Positions 15,801-23,706 of a stretch of 28,185 nucleotides of DNA are shown here, in pieces (position 1 is the stretch's first letter; every line of letters begins with the position of its first letter). A program made the position numbers and the translations under genes. Location: assembly GCA_026987995.1 (NCBI GenBank), contig JALSMC010000003.1, forward strand, positions 1 through 28,185, read 5' to 3'. The DNA comes from Sulfurimonas sp. GTDB lineage: Bacteria; Campylobacterota; Campylobacteria; Campylobacterales; Sulfurimonadaceae. The notes beneath the pieces were generated by a model that worked only from the letters and a program-made list of their open reading frames with translations, was not told the origin of the DNA and ran no database searches.

Positions 15801-16337
15801 TTCTTGACAGGCATGCAAAGCGGCTTTTATCTGCAGGGGATCTTGACATGTCTCTAGTAAAAATATATCTACACCACCATCGATGAGTGCTTTACAAAAA
15901 TCAGTGTATCCCTCATACATAGTGTCGTAGTCTATATGTCCAAGAGAAGGAAGTTTAGTCCCAGGTCCTACACTTCCAAGACAAAAACGCGGTTGCTCTG
16001 GTGTTGAGAACTCTATACACTTCTCTTTTACAAGTCTAGCACCAGCTTCTGTAAGCTCATATGCACGATGCCCTATCTGGTACTCATCTAAAACCCAAGA
16101 GAAAGAACCAAAGGTGTTTGTCGTGATAAAATCAGCACCAGCAGTAAGGTAGGCATGGTAGATTTCCTCTAATACTTCAGGTGCAGTTACATTGAGTAAC
16201 TCATTACAGCCCTCATTGCCTTCCCAAGCAGCTTCACTTATCTGGTCATCGCGTTGTTGGAGTTGTGTACCCATAGCCCCATCTATGATGAGAGGGCGTT
16301 TTTTTATAGTTTCTAGTATGTATTTTTTTGTATTCAT
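12849..16337 (-). CDS. metH: Cobalamin-dependent methionine synthase
   Basis: MetH transfers a methyl group from 5-methyltetrahydrofolate through cobalamin to homocysteine. The 1162 residues are a little shorter than E. coli's 1227. Domains in order: homocysteine-binding barrel (about 1-310; zinc ligands in GFNCGTG and GGCCGTTP), folate-binding pterin barrel (about 335-600, beginning near LIGERSNATGS), B12 cap and Rossmann domains (about 610-880; the cobalt-ligating His732 is in GDVHDVGKN), and the AdoMet reactivation domain (about 900-1162, with YSFGYAACPDL near the end). It looks intact. No cobalamin riboswitch is evident in the 158 bases upstream. It is monocistronic by context: convergent with comM and divergent from the lipoprotein gene. 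Confidence 0.97.
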   Translation of the reverse strand: MNTKKYILETIKKRPLIIDGAMGTQLQQRDDQISEAAWEGNEGCNELLNVTAPEVLEEIYHAYLTAGADFITTNTFGSFSWVLDEYQIGHRAYELTEAGARLVKEKCIEFSTPEQPRFCLGSVGPGTKLPSLGHIDYDTMYEGYTDFCKALIDGGVDIFLLETCQDPLQIKAALHACQEANRQKEVEIPIMISVTIELSGTMLIGTDAQTIATILEPFDILSLGFNCGTGPEQVLKHVKTLSELWHKPISVHANAGLPQNRGGYTYYPMGPDEFVVQQEKFLQYDGVSFLGGCCGTTPQHIRALVNAVSDKTPKPATGSHPNAVASLFNTVELMQEPAPLLIGERSNATGSKAFRELLLAEDYEGTLSVAQQQVRAGAHLVDVNVGFAGRDETKDMNAVMGMYAQKIALPLMPDSTQTKGLETALKNIGGKAILNSVNLEDGEPKFDAVCQLAKKYGASLVCLTIDEVGMAKSIEDKLKVADRIIDLATNRHGLKKEDLVFDLLTFTLGSGDAEYFEAGINTIEAIRGLRKKHPEVGAILGLSNISFGLDKDARPYLNSMFLHHCVQAGLTSVIINVKHIIPLNKIPKEEQEICDDLIFNRKPNGEALFTFIEHFSTKEAVDNDAVDEEYLAMSDEEKIAKLLMDGDKDRMIPLVEEARHKIKPEVIVNEILIDAMKVVGELFGSGQMQLPFVLQSAETMKKTVDHLNPHLPKVEKDVDTTLALGTVKGDVHDVGKNLVDIILSNNGFKVNNLGIKVDLDTFLENMDQGHVSALGMSGLLVKSTQVMLENLGILKEKGITIPILLGGAALTRNFIDDFCRPAYDGPIFYCKDAFDGVTAMSRIEAGNMDTNLHPDAPIIERVVKEAIIIPPFEELKMPNRDVKVPTPPFWGRREIKLTQQQIEMAFEWINHKILFKSRWGYSSKGMEKEAYQKQLDEVVWPAYEKLKKQFLDEKLFEPTIIYGYWPCRSDDDSLLIFHEDEGYFSEDEINREPLDKVIDRAEEIFTFPRQRKAPHRALSDFFHSDRHDVIALSCVSAGAKLSDAERLIYDEGNYTEYYQFHGLGVELAEALAEIAHKQVRLDLNIAEGEKPTLADVQMNKYQGSRYSFGYAACPDLELNRPLFNLLKPEEFGIELSETFQIHPEQSTSALVVYHPNATYYNV

Positions 16338-16369
16338 ATGATAAGACTCGAGTTTAAATTATTGACTCT

Positions 16370-16375
16370 ATTTTA
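16370..16375 (-). promoter_or_regulatory. Candidate -10 box for metH
   Basis: On the minus strand, 16375-16370 reads TAAAAT, about 33 bases before the metH ATG. No strong ribosome-binding site is visible in the leader. Confidence 0.35.
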
Positions 16376-16449
16376 GCAAAATTGTCCATAAAAATTACTT
16401 TTTAGTAAATATCTATTTTAGTCTTAAGTTTATAATTGGAAATATACAA

Positions 16450-16455
16450 TATAAT
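16450..16455 (+). promoter_or_regulatory. -10 box of the lipoprotein/outer-membrane pair
   Basis: A perfect TATAAT at 16450-16455 predicts a start near 16462, with AAGGAG at 16487-16492 as the ribosome-binding site. Confidence 0.55.
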
Positions 16456-16498
16456 CTAACATGACATTTTGTAAATAAAACACAATAAGGAGTTTATG

Positions 16499-17545
16499 AT
16501 GATAAAAAAAGCTTTAATTGGTAGCTTAGTAATAGCTACATTACTGTTGAGTGCTTGTGGTGATGCTAATAGCGAAGGAGAGGATGCTTTAGTTACACAG
16601 CAGCTCTTAGATCAGGGAGAGTTTCAGCAGGTTATCTCAAGAGTAGAACCTACAGCTAATACGAATGAAGACTATTTGACATTAGCAGCTGCATATATGG
16701 GGAAGGCCGGTTTTAGTCTCTCTCAAATTATAGGTATTGTAGCCACAAGTGCTACAGCTACAGGAGGAAATGAGTTTTCATCATTTATAGATAATGCCTC
16801 AAACAATAGTACTCCAACAGCATTAGCTGATTTAGAGACGGCAGTAATTTACTATAAAAAAGTAGTTCAAGATAAATGCCTGGATAATAATGCTACTCTT
16901 GGAGCAGCAGAAGCAGATTTATGTCTTTATGTTGGTCTAGCAAATGTTTCGAGTACAGCAGTAACCTTTGGGTATATTTCCGATGATGTTACAGTTTTAT
17001 CTGATAATACGGGAAAAGTTGATGATAAGTTAACTGCTTCAACATGTGCTTTAGAATATGCCTTTAATGATGGAAATATGTCTAATGCTGGTTGTAATGC
17101 TTCGGCTGAATCAAATGTAACTTTTACTGAGAGTAATCGTACTTACAGTGATATTAACATCACTGTAAATGCTAAAGTTTTTGAGTATTTAATAACAGCA
17201 CCTAATACAACTACAGGTGTGCGAAGTACAGCACTTACAAATGGAAAATGTACTCTAACTAGTTTTGCTACAAGGGTAGATGATAGTAATGAAACAGGTT
17301 ATTATCCTTGTCCTTTAAATGAGAGTAGCGATGTAAATAAGACAGACATTACAACAGATGAAATACTCGTCAATGCACTTAATGAAGGTCTTGATTCTAT
17401 TGGTGCTTCTGTTTCTACTGATGTTCAATCTGATATTGATAAGTTTAAAGAAGAGATATTAGTGGCGAATGGTAGAAATATTACGGATGCAAATACAACG
17501 ATAACCACTGCAGATATCATCGCATATCTTAATGCTAACAATTAA
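16499..17545 (+). CDS. Lipoprotein of unknown function with six further cysteines
   Basis: A classic lipoprotein signal peptide is present: Lys-Lys, a hydrophobic core, then the lipobox L-S-A-C with the lipidated Cys at residue 20. The next residues are Gly-Asp, and Asp at +3 leaves sorting open. The ATG at 16499 is preferred over the adjacent ATG at 16496 because AAGGAG then lies 6 bases upstream. After a linker, QLLDQGEFQQVISRVEP and following residues look like one TPR-type helical hairpin. The rest is low-charge, rich in Thr, Ser and Asn. Six more cysteines (127, 142, 183, 199, 251, 271) fall in three pairs 15-20 residues apart, suggesting three disulfides in the periplasm. The family is not recognised. 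It is 19 bases upstream of an outer-membrane protein gene, so a joint envelope function is likely. Confidence 0.85.
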   Translation: MIKKALIGSLVIATLLLSACGDANSEGEDALVTQQLLDQGEFQQVISRVEPTANTNEDYLTLAAAYMGKAGFSLSQIIGIVATSATATGGNEFSSFIDNASNNSTPTALADLETAVIYYKKVVQDKCLDNNATLGAAEADLCLYVGLANVSSTAVTFGYISDDVTVLSDNTGKVDDKLTASTCALEYAFNDGNMSNAGCNASAESNVTFTESNRTYSDINITVNAKVFEYLITAPNTTTGVRSTALTNGKCTLTSFATRVDDSNETGYYPCPLNESSDVNKTDITTDEILVNALNEGLDSIGASVSTDVQSDIDKFKEEILVANGRNITDANTTITTADIIAYLNANN

Positions 17546-17564
17546 ATAAAAAAGGAGAATAAAA

Positions 17565-18734
17565 ATGAAAAAAATAGTTCTTACAGCACTTATAGGTGCT
17601 ACGACTTCACTAATGGCACTCGGTGCTGAACATGCATACCTTTACAAGGACCCAAGAATAATGGGAATGGGTGGTGCAAATATAGCTGTTGGTGGTTACT
17701 CAACATCAGTATTTTCAAATCCAGCAGGTCTCTCAAGTATAGATAAAGAAGAGGGTCTTGTTGTGGATTTATTTAGTTTAGGAATGAGTGCAAGTTCTCA
17801 AGCTCAGGAGTTTATTTCAGATATTGATAGTGCAGGACAGGATACAACAAAAATAGAAGAAGTTCTTCAAAAATATAGTGGCGATGCTTTTAATGTATCA
17901 GTAAATAACTATAGTGCTATTTCAAAAAATTCGGACTCTTTTGCTTGGACTATAGGAATTATAGCAGCAGTAGATGTTAACTATATAGTTCATGCAAATG
18001 GTAGTGCAAATGGAGCAGCACTTGAAGTTGCGGGAAGAACTTATGGAGGTGTTATAACTGGGATTTCAAAAGGTTTTCACACTAGTATTGGAGAGTTTGA
18101 TATCGGTTTTGGTGCAAAATTTATCACACAAAAATCTTATGAAGGGCCTATATATACTTCTGATTTAACACAAGACAATGCACTCGAGAACCTTCAAACT
18201 AAATATGAAAAAGAATCTTCAGGTATAGCTGGAGACCTTGGTGTAACCTATAAACCTTTTGGGAAAGATAATTTTTGGAACCCTGCATTTGGTGTGAGCT
18301 TGTTAAATATTGGAAGTATGAGTATGGATGATAACTATGGTGGGCAGCCAATGACTGTAAACTTAGGTGCTTCTATCACACCCGAAGTTAGTTTTTTGAG
18401 TAAACTAGTTTTTGCAGTTGATTATGTGGATGTAATGAATGCGAGTACAACTAGGGTTTATACATATGCTGCTGATATTGTTATGTATGAAGATTATACT
18501 GAAAGTGATCCAATGAAACGTTTACGTATTGGTGCTGGTTTTGGTCTGGTAAATAATTCATGGTTTTCCTTGACACTCAACACAGGTCTTTACAATAAAA
18601 GCTATACGGCAGGGATTGATATGGCATTATCAGTTGTAAAGTTAAATATAGCAACATATGAAGAGCAGATAGGAACAGGTGCAGCAGATGTTCCAGATAG
18701 AAGATATATGGCACAGCTTGGTATAGGCTGGTAA
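17565..18734 (+). CDS. Outer-membrane beta-barrel protein, TraF_2/FadL-like
   Basis: This 389-residue protein has a Sec signal peptide (cleavage near MALG-A, residue 20). The following segment DPRIMGMGGANIAVGG...SNPAGLSS (29-57) is typical of the 'conjugal transfer protein TraF' family (often annotated PF13729) and of FadL/PorV-like barrels. Alternating hydrophobic strands run through the remainder, and the chain ends in Gly-Ile-Gly-Trp, an aromatic C-terminus suited to outer-membrane assembly. Despite the family name there is no conjugation gene nearby. It is cotranscribed with the upstream lipoprotein, with an AAGGAG ribosome-binding site. Its cargo or role is unknown; small-molecule transport is possible. 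Confidence 0.82.
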   Translation: MKKIVLTALIGATTSLMALGAEHAYLYKDPRIMGMGGANIAVGGYSTSVFSNPAGLSSIDKEEGLVVDLFSLGMSASSQAQEFISDIDSAGQDTTKIEEVLQKYSGDAFNVSVNNYSAISKNSDSFAWTIGIIAAVDVNYIVHANGSANGAALEVAGRTYGGVITGISKGFHTSIGEFDIGFGAKFITQKSYEGPIYTSDLTQDNALENLQTKYEKESSGIAGDLGVTYKPFGKDNFWNPAFGVSLLNIGSMSMDDNYGGQPMTVNLGASITPEVSFLSKLVFAVDYVDVMNASTTRVYTYAADIVMYEDYTESDPMKRLRIGAGFGLVNNSWFSLTLNTGLYNKSYTAGIDMALSVVKLNIATYEEQIGTGAADVPDRRYMAQLGIGW

Positions 18735-18819
18735 AATCACATTTTAATCACAAATAAGTATGAGTAATAATAATTATAATAAATATTTGCTATTTTAGTC
18801 TTTATTATGCATAATTTGT

Positions 18820-18825
18820 TATACT
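18820..18825 (+). promoter_or_regulatory. Candidate -10 box for ccoG
   Basis: TATACT at 18820-18825 is one base from consensus. AGGAG follows 6-10 bases before the ATG at 18854. The rest of this 119-base gap is AT-rich with nothing else evident. Confidence 0.4.
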
Positions 18826-18853
18826 ACTAAAATATTAATTAGGAGAAATTATA

Positions 18854-20299
18854 ATGAATGCTCAATCAAATGATTTTACTATACCAAAATCATGGAGATA
18901 TAAAAGATACTATCTCTATGCTTTTGCTACAATATTTACACTTGTCCTGCCTTGGATTACAGTAAATGGAAATCACTTCTTTTTACTAAGCTTTGATAAA
19001 CTACAACTACATCTTGCATTTATACAGTTTGATATGCAAGAACTGTATCTAATGCCATTTTTACTTATGCTAATGTTTTTAGGAATATTTGGTATTACCG
19101 TTTTAGGTGGACGTGTATTTTGTGGATGGTTATGTCCGCAGACTATTTTCCGTGTTTTCTACCGTGATTTAATTGAAACTACTATTGTCGGGCTTCGTAA
19201 ACGCATCAAAAACAAGCAACAAGAGCCTGATATGTCGCTTAGAAAAAACAAGATAAAAAAAGCACTGGCTGTTATGATCGCAATTCCTCTTTCTATTTTG
19301 GCTGCATCAGATTTTATCTGGTATTTTGTACCACCTGAAGACTTCTTCGCTTATTTAGGAGATATATCTAACCACTTAACTCTCATCGGTATTGTTATAG
19401 GTGTAGCACTCTTTTTGCTCTATGATATCATCATCTTAAAAGAAAACTTTTGTGTTTATGTTTGTCCTTATTCTCGCGTTCAGTCTATTCTTTATGATGA
19501 GCATACGGTTATGGCACTTTATGATATGCATAGAGGTGGTGAGATATATGATAAAGATCACAACAAAAACTTCACTAAACAAAAAGAGCTACAGGCTGTG
19601 ACACCTAATGCTGAGTGTACTACTTGTGAAGCTTGTGTGACTGTTTGTCCTACTCATATTGACATTAGAAAAGGATTACAGCTTGAGTGTATTAATTGCC
19701 TTGAGTGTGTTGATGCTTGTGCAACCGTTATGGGTAAACTTGGGAAGCCTTCTCTTGTAACTTGGTCAAGTGACTATGAAATAGTTGATAGAAAAGGAAA
19801 AACAAAATACTTCCGTCCTAAAGTCATCGGATATATTGTATTGCTGATTGGAATTAGTATTATTCTTGGTGTAATGGGTAGTAAAAAAGAGCATATGCTT
19901 TTAAATATTAACAAAGAAAATCGCCTGTATTCAACAAAAGTACTACCTGATGGAAAGATTAGAGTCGATAACTCTTATGTGTTTTTATTACAAAATACTC
20001 AAAAAGAGAAGATGAAGTTTTATTTTGAAATTATAACACCTGAAGGGATGAAAGGTAAAGTAAAAATACTTAAACCGACAAAAGCTTTTGAAGCAAAACC
20101 TGGTGTAAGAAAGAAAAAAATTGTTACTTTGAGCACGACAGATGTTTTAGTTAATAGCTCTAGAAAAGACAGCGTTATACCTATCACTATCCATGCTTAT
20201 GCTATTGATAAAGATGGTAAAAAGAGTGAAAAAATATCAGTACTAAGAAAGTCAAGTTTTATATATCCAAAAGAGAGTGTTTTAAAGGCAAGTAAATAA
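18854..20299 (+). CDS. ccoG: Cytochrome c oxidase accessory protein CcoG (FixG/RdxA family)
   Basis: CcoG is an inner-membrane iron-sulfur protein that helps assemble cbb3-type oxidase, probably through copper reduction. The 481 residues contain about five membrane spans. Additional cysteine motifs occur at FCGWLCPQ (near 93-100) and FCVYVCPYS (near 199-207). Two ferredoxin-type 4Fe-4S clusters are formed by Cys255, 258, 261, 265 and Cys279, 282, 285, 289. An immunoglobulin-like periplasmic FixG C-terminal domain occupies about 355-480. No ccoNOPQ genes are in the window. The gene indicates microaerobic respiration with a high-affinity oxidase, common in Campylobacterota. It is 44 bases upstream of the DUF748 gene. 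Confidence 0.95.
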   Translation: MNAQSNDFTIPKSWRYKRYYLYAFATIFTLVLPWITVNGNHFFLLSFDKLQLHLAFIQFDMQELYLMPFLLMLMFLGIFGITVLGGRVFCGWLCPQTIFRVFYRDLIETTIVGLRKRIKNKQQEPDMSLRKNKIKKALAVMIAIPLSILAASDFIWYFVPPEDFFAYLGDISNHLTLIGIVIGVALFLLYDIIILKENFCVYVCPYSRVQSILYDEHTVMALYDMHRGGEIYDKDHNKNFTKQKELQAVTPNAECTTCEACVTVCPTHIDIRKGLQLECINCLECVDACATVMGKLGKPSLVTWSSDYEIVDRKGKTKYFRPKVIGYIVLLIGISIILGVMGSKKEHMLLNINKENRLYSTKVLPDGKIRVDNSYVFLLQNTQKEKMKFYFEIITPEGMKGKVKILKPTKAFEAKPGVRKKKIVTLSTTDVLVNSSRKDSVIPITIHAYAIDKDGKKSEKISVLRKSSFIYPKESVLKASK

Positions 20300-20314
20300 T
20301 TAAACTTTAATCAT

Positions 20315-20358
20315 AAAGGAGCTAAACTCTATATATTATATATATGGAGTTTAGTGTG
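20315..20358 (+). promoter_or_regulatory. Ribosome-binding site and 15-bp hairpin at the start of the DUF748 gene
   Basis: AAAGGAG (20315-20321) is directly followed by a hairpin whose arms 20322-20336 and 20340-20354 pair over 15 bp (one U-G) with a 3-base loop. The ATG at 20344 lies inside the right arm and 22 bases from the ribosome-binding site. An in-frame GTG at 20356 lies just past the hairpin, so folding would bring it next to the ribosome-binding site. Confidence 0.55.
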
Positions 20359-23300
20359 CTTTACAGTAAAAAAAATATTCTTATCGGCCTTCTCTTTATT
20401 TATACCCTTGCAGGGTTTTTCCTTCTTCCTTATCTTTTAAAACCACAACTAATTAGTGCTATCGAAGAAAATACAAAATCTATTGTCAAAATCGGCAATA
20501 TCTCTTTTAATCCTTTCATTTTTAGTTTAGCTTTGGAGGATGTTACTCTTCTTGATGATAAAGATGAGAAACTCATCACTTTTGATTCTTTAGGCATTAA
20601 TGTTGAACCTAGTTCTTTGTTCTATGGGGCGGTGCATATAAAGAGCATCAAGTTAGTTCAACCCAAAGTTTTTGTTCGTTATAACAAAAACAAAACCTTC
20701 AACCTCTTAAATAGTTTCGTATCTAATAAAGCTAGTAATGAGAGTACTCATCAAAGTTCTATGCCACGAATTATTATAGATAAAGTAGAGATTCAAAAGG
20801 GGTCAGTTGAGTATAAAGACTATACACGCCAAGAGCTTTTTGTGTTTACTTTTAATGACATAGGCTTCTCTCTTGAAGATATTGACACTGCTGATATGAA
20901 CAGTACTCAAGCAGAGTTGAGGTTCTATAGTACCTTGGGTGATGGCGGTTTCATAGACCTAAGTTCTAAGATAGCTTCCCTTGAACCTTTTATTATAACA
21001 GGTAGTTTAGAATTCCAAGCGAGTAAACTCTATACTCAGTGGAGATATTTAAAAGAGATACTAAACCTTGAAGTAGCAGATGGAAAAATCTCTTTTGAGG
21101 GTGAGTATCTATTTAATAGTGCAGACTTAAATGCAACGACAATCAAGAACTTAAACCTTTCTCTACAGAATCTGAGAATCCTTCCTAAAAATGGCTATAA
21201 AGATATTCTAAATTTAGATCTTTTGTCGGTAAACAATGTAGAAATAAAACCTTTTGAGAAAAGTGTAGTTGTAGAAAGTATAGCTTTGCAAGGTTTAAAA
21301 GTTCAAGCTAAACGCGCTAAGAACAATAAGATTGATTGGCTATCGTATATAAAAATAAATACAGACAAGAGCGAGAAAGTAAAAAAGGAAACACAGACAA
21401 GTAGTGATGAGTCTTGGAGTGTTCTTGTAGAAGATGTAGCATTAGAAAAAATAAAACTTAACTTCAGAGATGAGGGCATGGGTCTAGCTACACAAAGTAG
21501 TGTAGGCGAACTTAAGCTTTATGCACAAAATGTATCCCTTGGTGATAATAATGCATTGATAGTAGAAAACACGAACCTTATGGTGGAAGATTTTCTTGTA
21601 GTTACACAAGCAAAAGAAGAAAAGCTCCTTAGTTTTAACAACTTTGCCACAAATGGCATACATCTTGAAACAGAGACTCAGAAGATAGAAGTAAATGATG
21701 TTGTACTTGATGGTTTAAATGTTTACCTGCAAAGATATAAAGATAAGAGTATAAATATAGAAAAGTTAATGGTGACTCAAAAATCTTCAAAATCTTCTAA
21801 AAAGCAAGAAAAGTCTCAAGAAGAACCATATCATTTTGTTTTGAAAGAATTTCTTATCTCCAATTCGGGGCTTACTTTTAAAGATAGTAGTTTAGTAAAA
21901 GTACATACTCAAAAGATAAATAAACTCAACTTTGCTTTTCATAACATAGATTCTAAAAACAAAACTTGGATTACTTATGATGGTGACCTTCGTTTAAACA
22001 AAGAGGGTAGTTTACATCTAGCGGGAAAACTAAGACATACGCCTTTGAAGCAATCAGGAAAATTTGAGCTAAAAAATCTAAATCTGAAATTTTTGAACCC
22101 CTATTTTCAAGAAACTTCATATCTTAATTTAAGTGATGGAAAGTTGTCGTTTAAAGGAAAAAGTACTTATTATCCATCTAAAAAGTCAGCAGATCTGCAC
22201 TTAAGTAGCTCTTTAAATCTCGATTCATTAACGCTTAATGATAAAAGAATTAAAGAACCATTACTTTTTTTAAATAAATTACAAACGAACTCTATAACCT
22301 TAGAACTTTTTCCAAATCGTCTGTATATAGATGAGGTAGATATCAAAAGTTTTTATGTAGATGCTGTAATAGATGCAAACAAAACTATGAATTTCGCAAA
22401 ACTCTCTAAGCTAAAAAAAGCAAGTAAAAAAGTTATGAATAAAACGGATAAAAAAGAGGTGTTTCCAGTAAAAATATTGAAGCTCAATGTCTCTTCCGGA
22501 AGTGCAAAATTTAGTGACTATTCTATCCCAATAAAATTTTCAACTTACATACACAACTTAGATGGAGTGGTGTATGCGATATCTAACACTGCTAGTGAAA
22601 CTACCTATATAAATATAGCAGGTGACGTTGATGAGTATGGTTCTGCAAAAATAGAAGGTAGTATTGAGAGTGCAAACCCAAAAGCTTATACGGATTTAAA
22701 CTTAAACTTTCAGAATTTAGATTTGAATAGCTTGAGTGGGTATAGTGCTTCTTTTGCTGGACACGAGATAGATTCTGGAAAACTTTATCTTGATTTAGGC
22801 TATGACATCTTAAACTCAGAGCTTAAAGGTTCTAATAACATTATGATGAAAAGTGTTGTACTTGGTAAAGAGGTAGAAGATGAGAATGTTACAGTGTTAC
22901 CACTGGGGTTTGTGCTTGGTCTTTTAGAAGATAGTGATGGAGTTATAGATATTGAGATGCCAGTTGAAGGTAATGTAGATGAACCAGACTTTAAGTATGG
23001 AACTTTAGTTTTAAAAACTATAGGCGGACTTATCGCTAAGGCTGTGACATCTCCTTTTAAGTTTTTAGGTGCTGCAATGGGGATAGATGCTGAGGCACTT
23101 GAGTATGTGTACTTTGAAGCTGGAACTTCCTTAGTCACTCCACCCCAAAGAGAAAAACTTGATCAACTCGCCAAGATGCTACTGAAAAAACCAAAAATAA
23201 GTTTGAAGTTTGCATCACCTTATGCAGCAGTACAGGATAAACAAGCCCTTCAAATGAGTAAACTTATAGACCTTGTGATGAAAAAGAGTGGTCTAAAAAA

Positions 23301-23652
23301 CCGTAAAGAGCATAAAAATGCAATGACAACGGACCTACTTGAAGGTATCTATAAAGAAGTAAAAAATGAGGACAGCTTAAAGGTGCTCAGAGAAGAACTA
23401 ACTCAAAAGTATGAAGGTGAAGTGATGGAGAGGATGTATCATACAAAACTACTAGACTTGTGTAGAGATATACAAATTGTAACACAAGATGAGCTTACTT
23501 CATTAGCAAAAAAACGTACTCAAAATATATATACTTATCTAAGTGAAGATAAAAATATTGATAAAACTCGCTTGCTAAAAGAAGCTGTAACTATTGTCAA
23601 TGTAGGGAAAAATGAACCGATTGCTCTGCATATAGAAATAGAAATAAAATAG
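20344..23652 (+). CDS. Large DUF748/AsmA-like envelope protein with an OmpA-like C-terminal region
   Basis: This 1102-residue protein has one N-terminal membrane span (about 11-32) and then a long, beta-rich periplasmic region of repeated segments of the type 'IDKVEIQKGSVEYKD', characteristic of DUF748 and the wider AsmA-like group of bridge-like lipid-transport proteins. Two Lys/Ser-rich low-complexity linkers occur (near 348-355 and 478-490). Residues 923-1102 resemble an OmpA-type fold: YFEAGTSLVTPPQREKLDQLAKML at the start and RTQNIYTYL near the end, separated by an unusual helical insert. A role in envelope lipid homeostasis is inferred from the family. The true start may be the GTG at 20356 rather than the ATG at 20344. 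It may be cotranscribed with ccoG. Confidence 0.85.
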   Translation: MEFSVLYSKKNILIGLLFIYTLAGFFLLPYLLKPQLISAIEENTKSIVKIGNISFNPFIFSLALEDVTLLDDKDEKLITFDSLGINVEPSSLFYGAVHIKSIKLVQPKVFVRYNKNKTFNLLNSFVSNKASNESTHQSSMPRIIIDKVEIQKGSVEYKDYTRQELFVFTFNDIGFSLEDIDTADMNSTQAELRFYSTLGDGGFIDLSSKIASLEPFIITGSLEFQASKLYTQWRYLKEILNLEVADGKISFEGEYLFNSADLNATTIKNLNLSLQNLRILPKNGYKDILNLDLLSVNNVEIKPFEKSVVVESIALQGLKVQAKRAKNNKIDWLSYIKINTDKSEKVKKETQTSSDESWSVLVEDVALEKIKLNFRDEGMGLATQSSVGELKLYAQNVSLGDNNALIVENTNLMVEDFLVVTQAKEEKLLSFNNFATNGIHLETETQKIEVNDVVLDGLNVYLQRYKDKSINIEKLMVTQKSSKSSKKQEKSQEEPYHFVLKEFLISNSGLTFKDSSLVKVHTQKINKLNFAFHNIDSKNKTWITYDGDLRLNKEGSLHLAGKLRHTPLKQSGKFELKNLNLKFLNPYFQETSYLNLSDGKLSFKGKSTYYPSKKSADLHLSSSLNLDSLTLNDKRIKEPLLFLNKLQTNSITLELFPNRLYIDEVDIKSFYVDAVIDANKTMNFAKLSKLKKASKKVMNKTDKKEVFPVKILKLNVSSGSAKFSDYSIPIKFSTYIHNLDGVVYAISNTASETTYINIAGDVDEYGSAKIEGSIESANPKAYTDLNLNFQNLDLNSLSGYSASFAGHEIDSGKLYLDLGYDILNSELKGSNNIMMKSVVLGKEVEDENVTVLPLGFVLGLLEDSDGVIDIEMPVEGNVDEPDFKYGTLVLKTIGGLIAKAVTSPFKFLGAAMGIDAEALEYVYFEAGTSLVTPPQREKLDQLAKMLLKKPKISLKFASPYAAVQDKQALQMSKLIDLVMKKSGLKNRKEHKNAMTTDLLEGIYKEVKNEDSLKVLREELTQKYEGEVMERMYHTKLLDLCRDIQIVTQDELTSLAKKRTQNIYTYLSEDKNIDKTRLLKEAVTIVNVGKNEPIALHIEIEIK

Positions 23653-23660
23653 CTTTAGGG

Positions 23661-23666
23661 TATAAT
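23661..23666 (+). promoter_or_regulatory. -10 box of the yeiH-type gene
   Basis: A perfect TATAAT preceded by GGG lies 9 bases after the DUF748 stop. The ribosome-binding site AAAGGA (23696-23701) lies 5 bases before the ATG at 23707. Confidence 0.55.
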
Positions 23667-23706
23667 CACATTTATAGTTTAAAATATTCAAATACAAAGG
23701 ATTTAG

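Noticed and set aside
16338..16498. Cobalamin riboswitch controlling metH
   Set aside because: The 158-base divergent region is AT-rich with only short stems and no B12-box-like sequence on the metH strand.
17565..18734. Conjugation system based on the TraF-like name
   Set aside because: No other transfer, relaxase or pilus gene is present; the family name is historical and the product is better read as an outer-membrane barrel.
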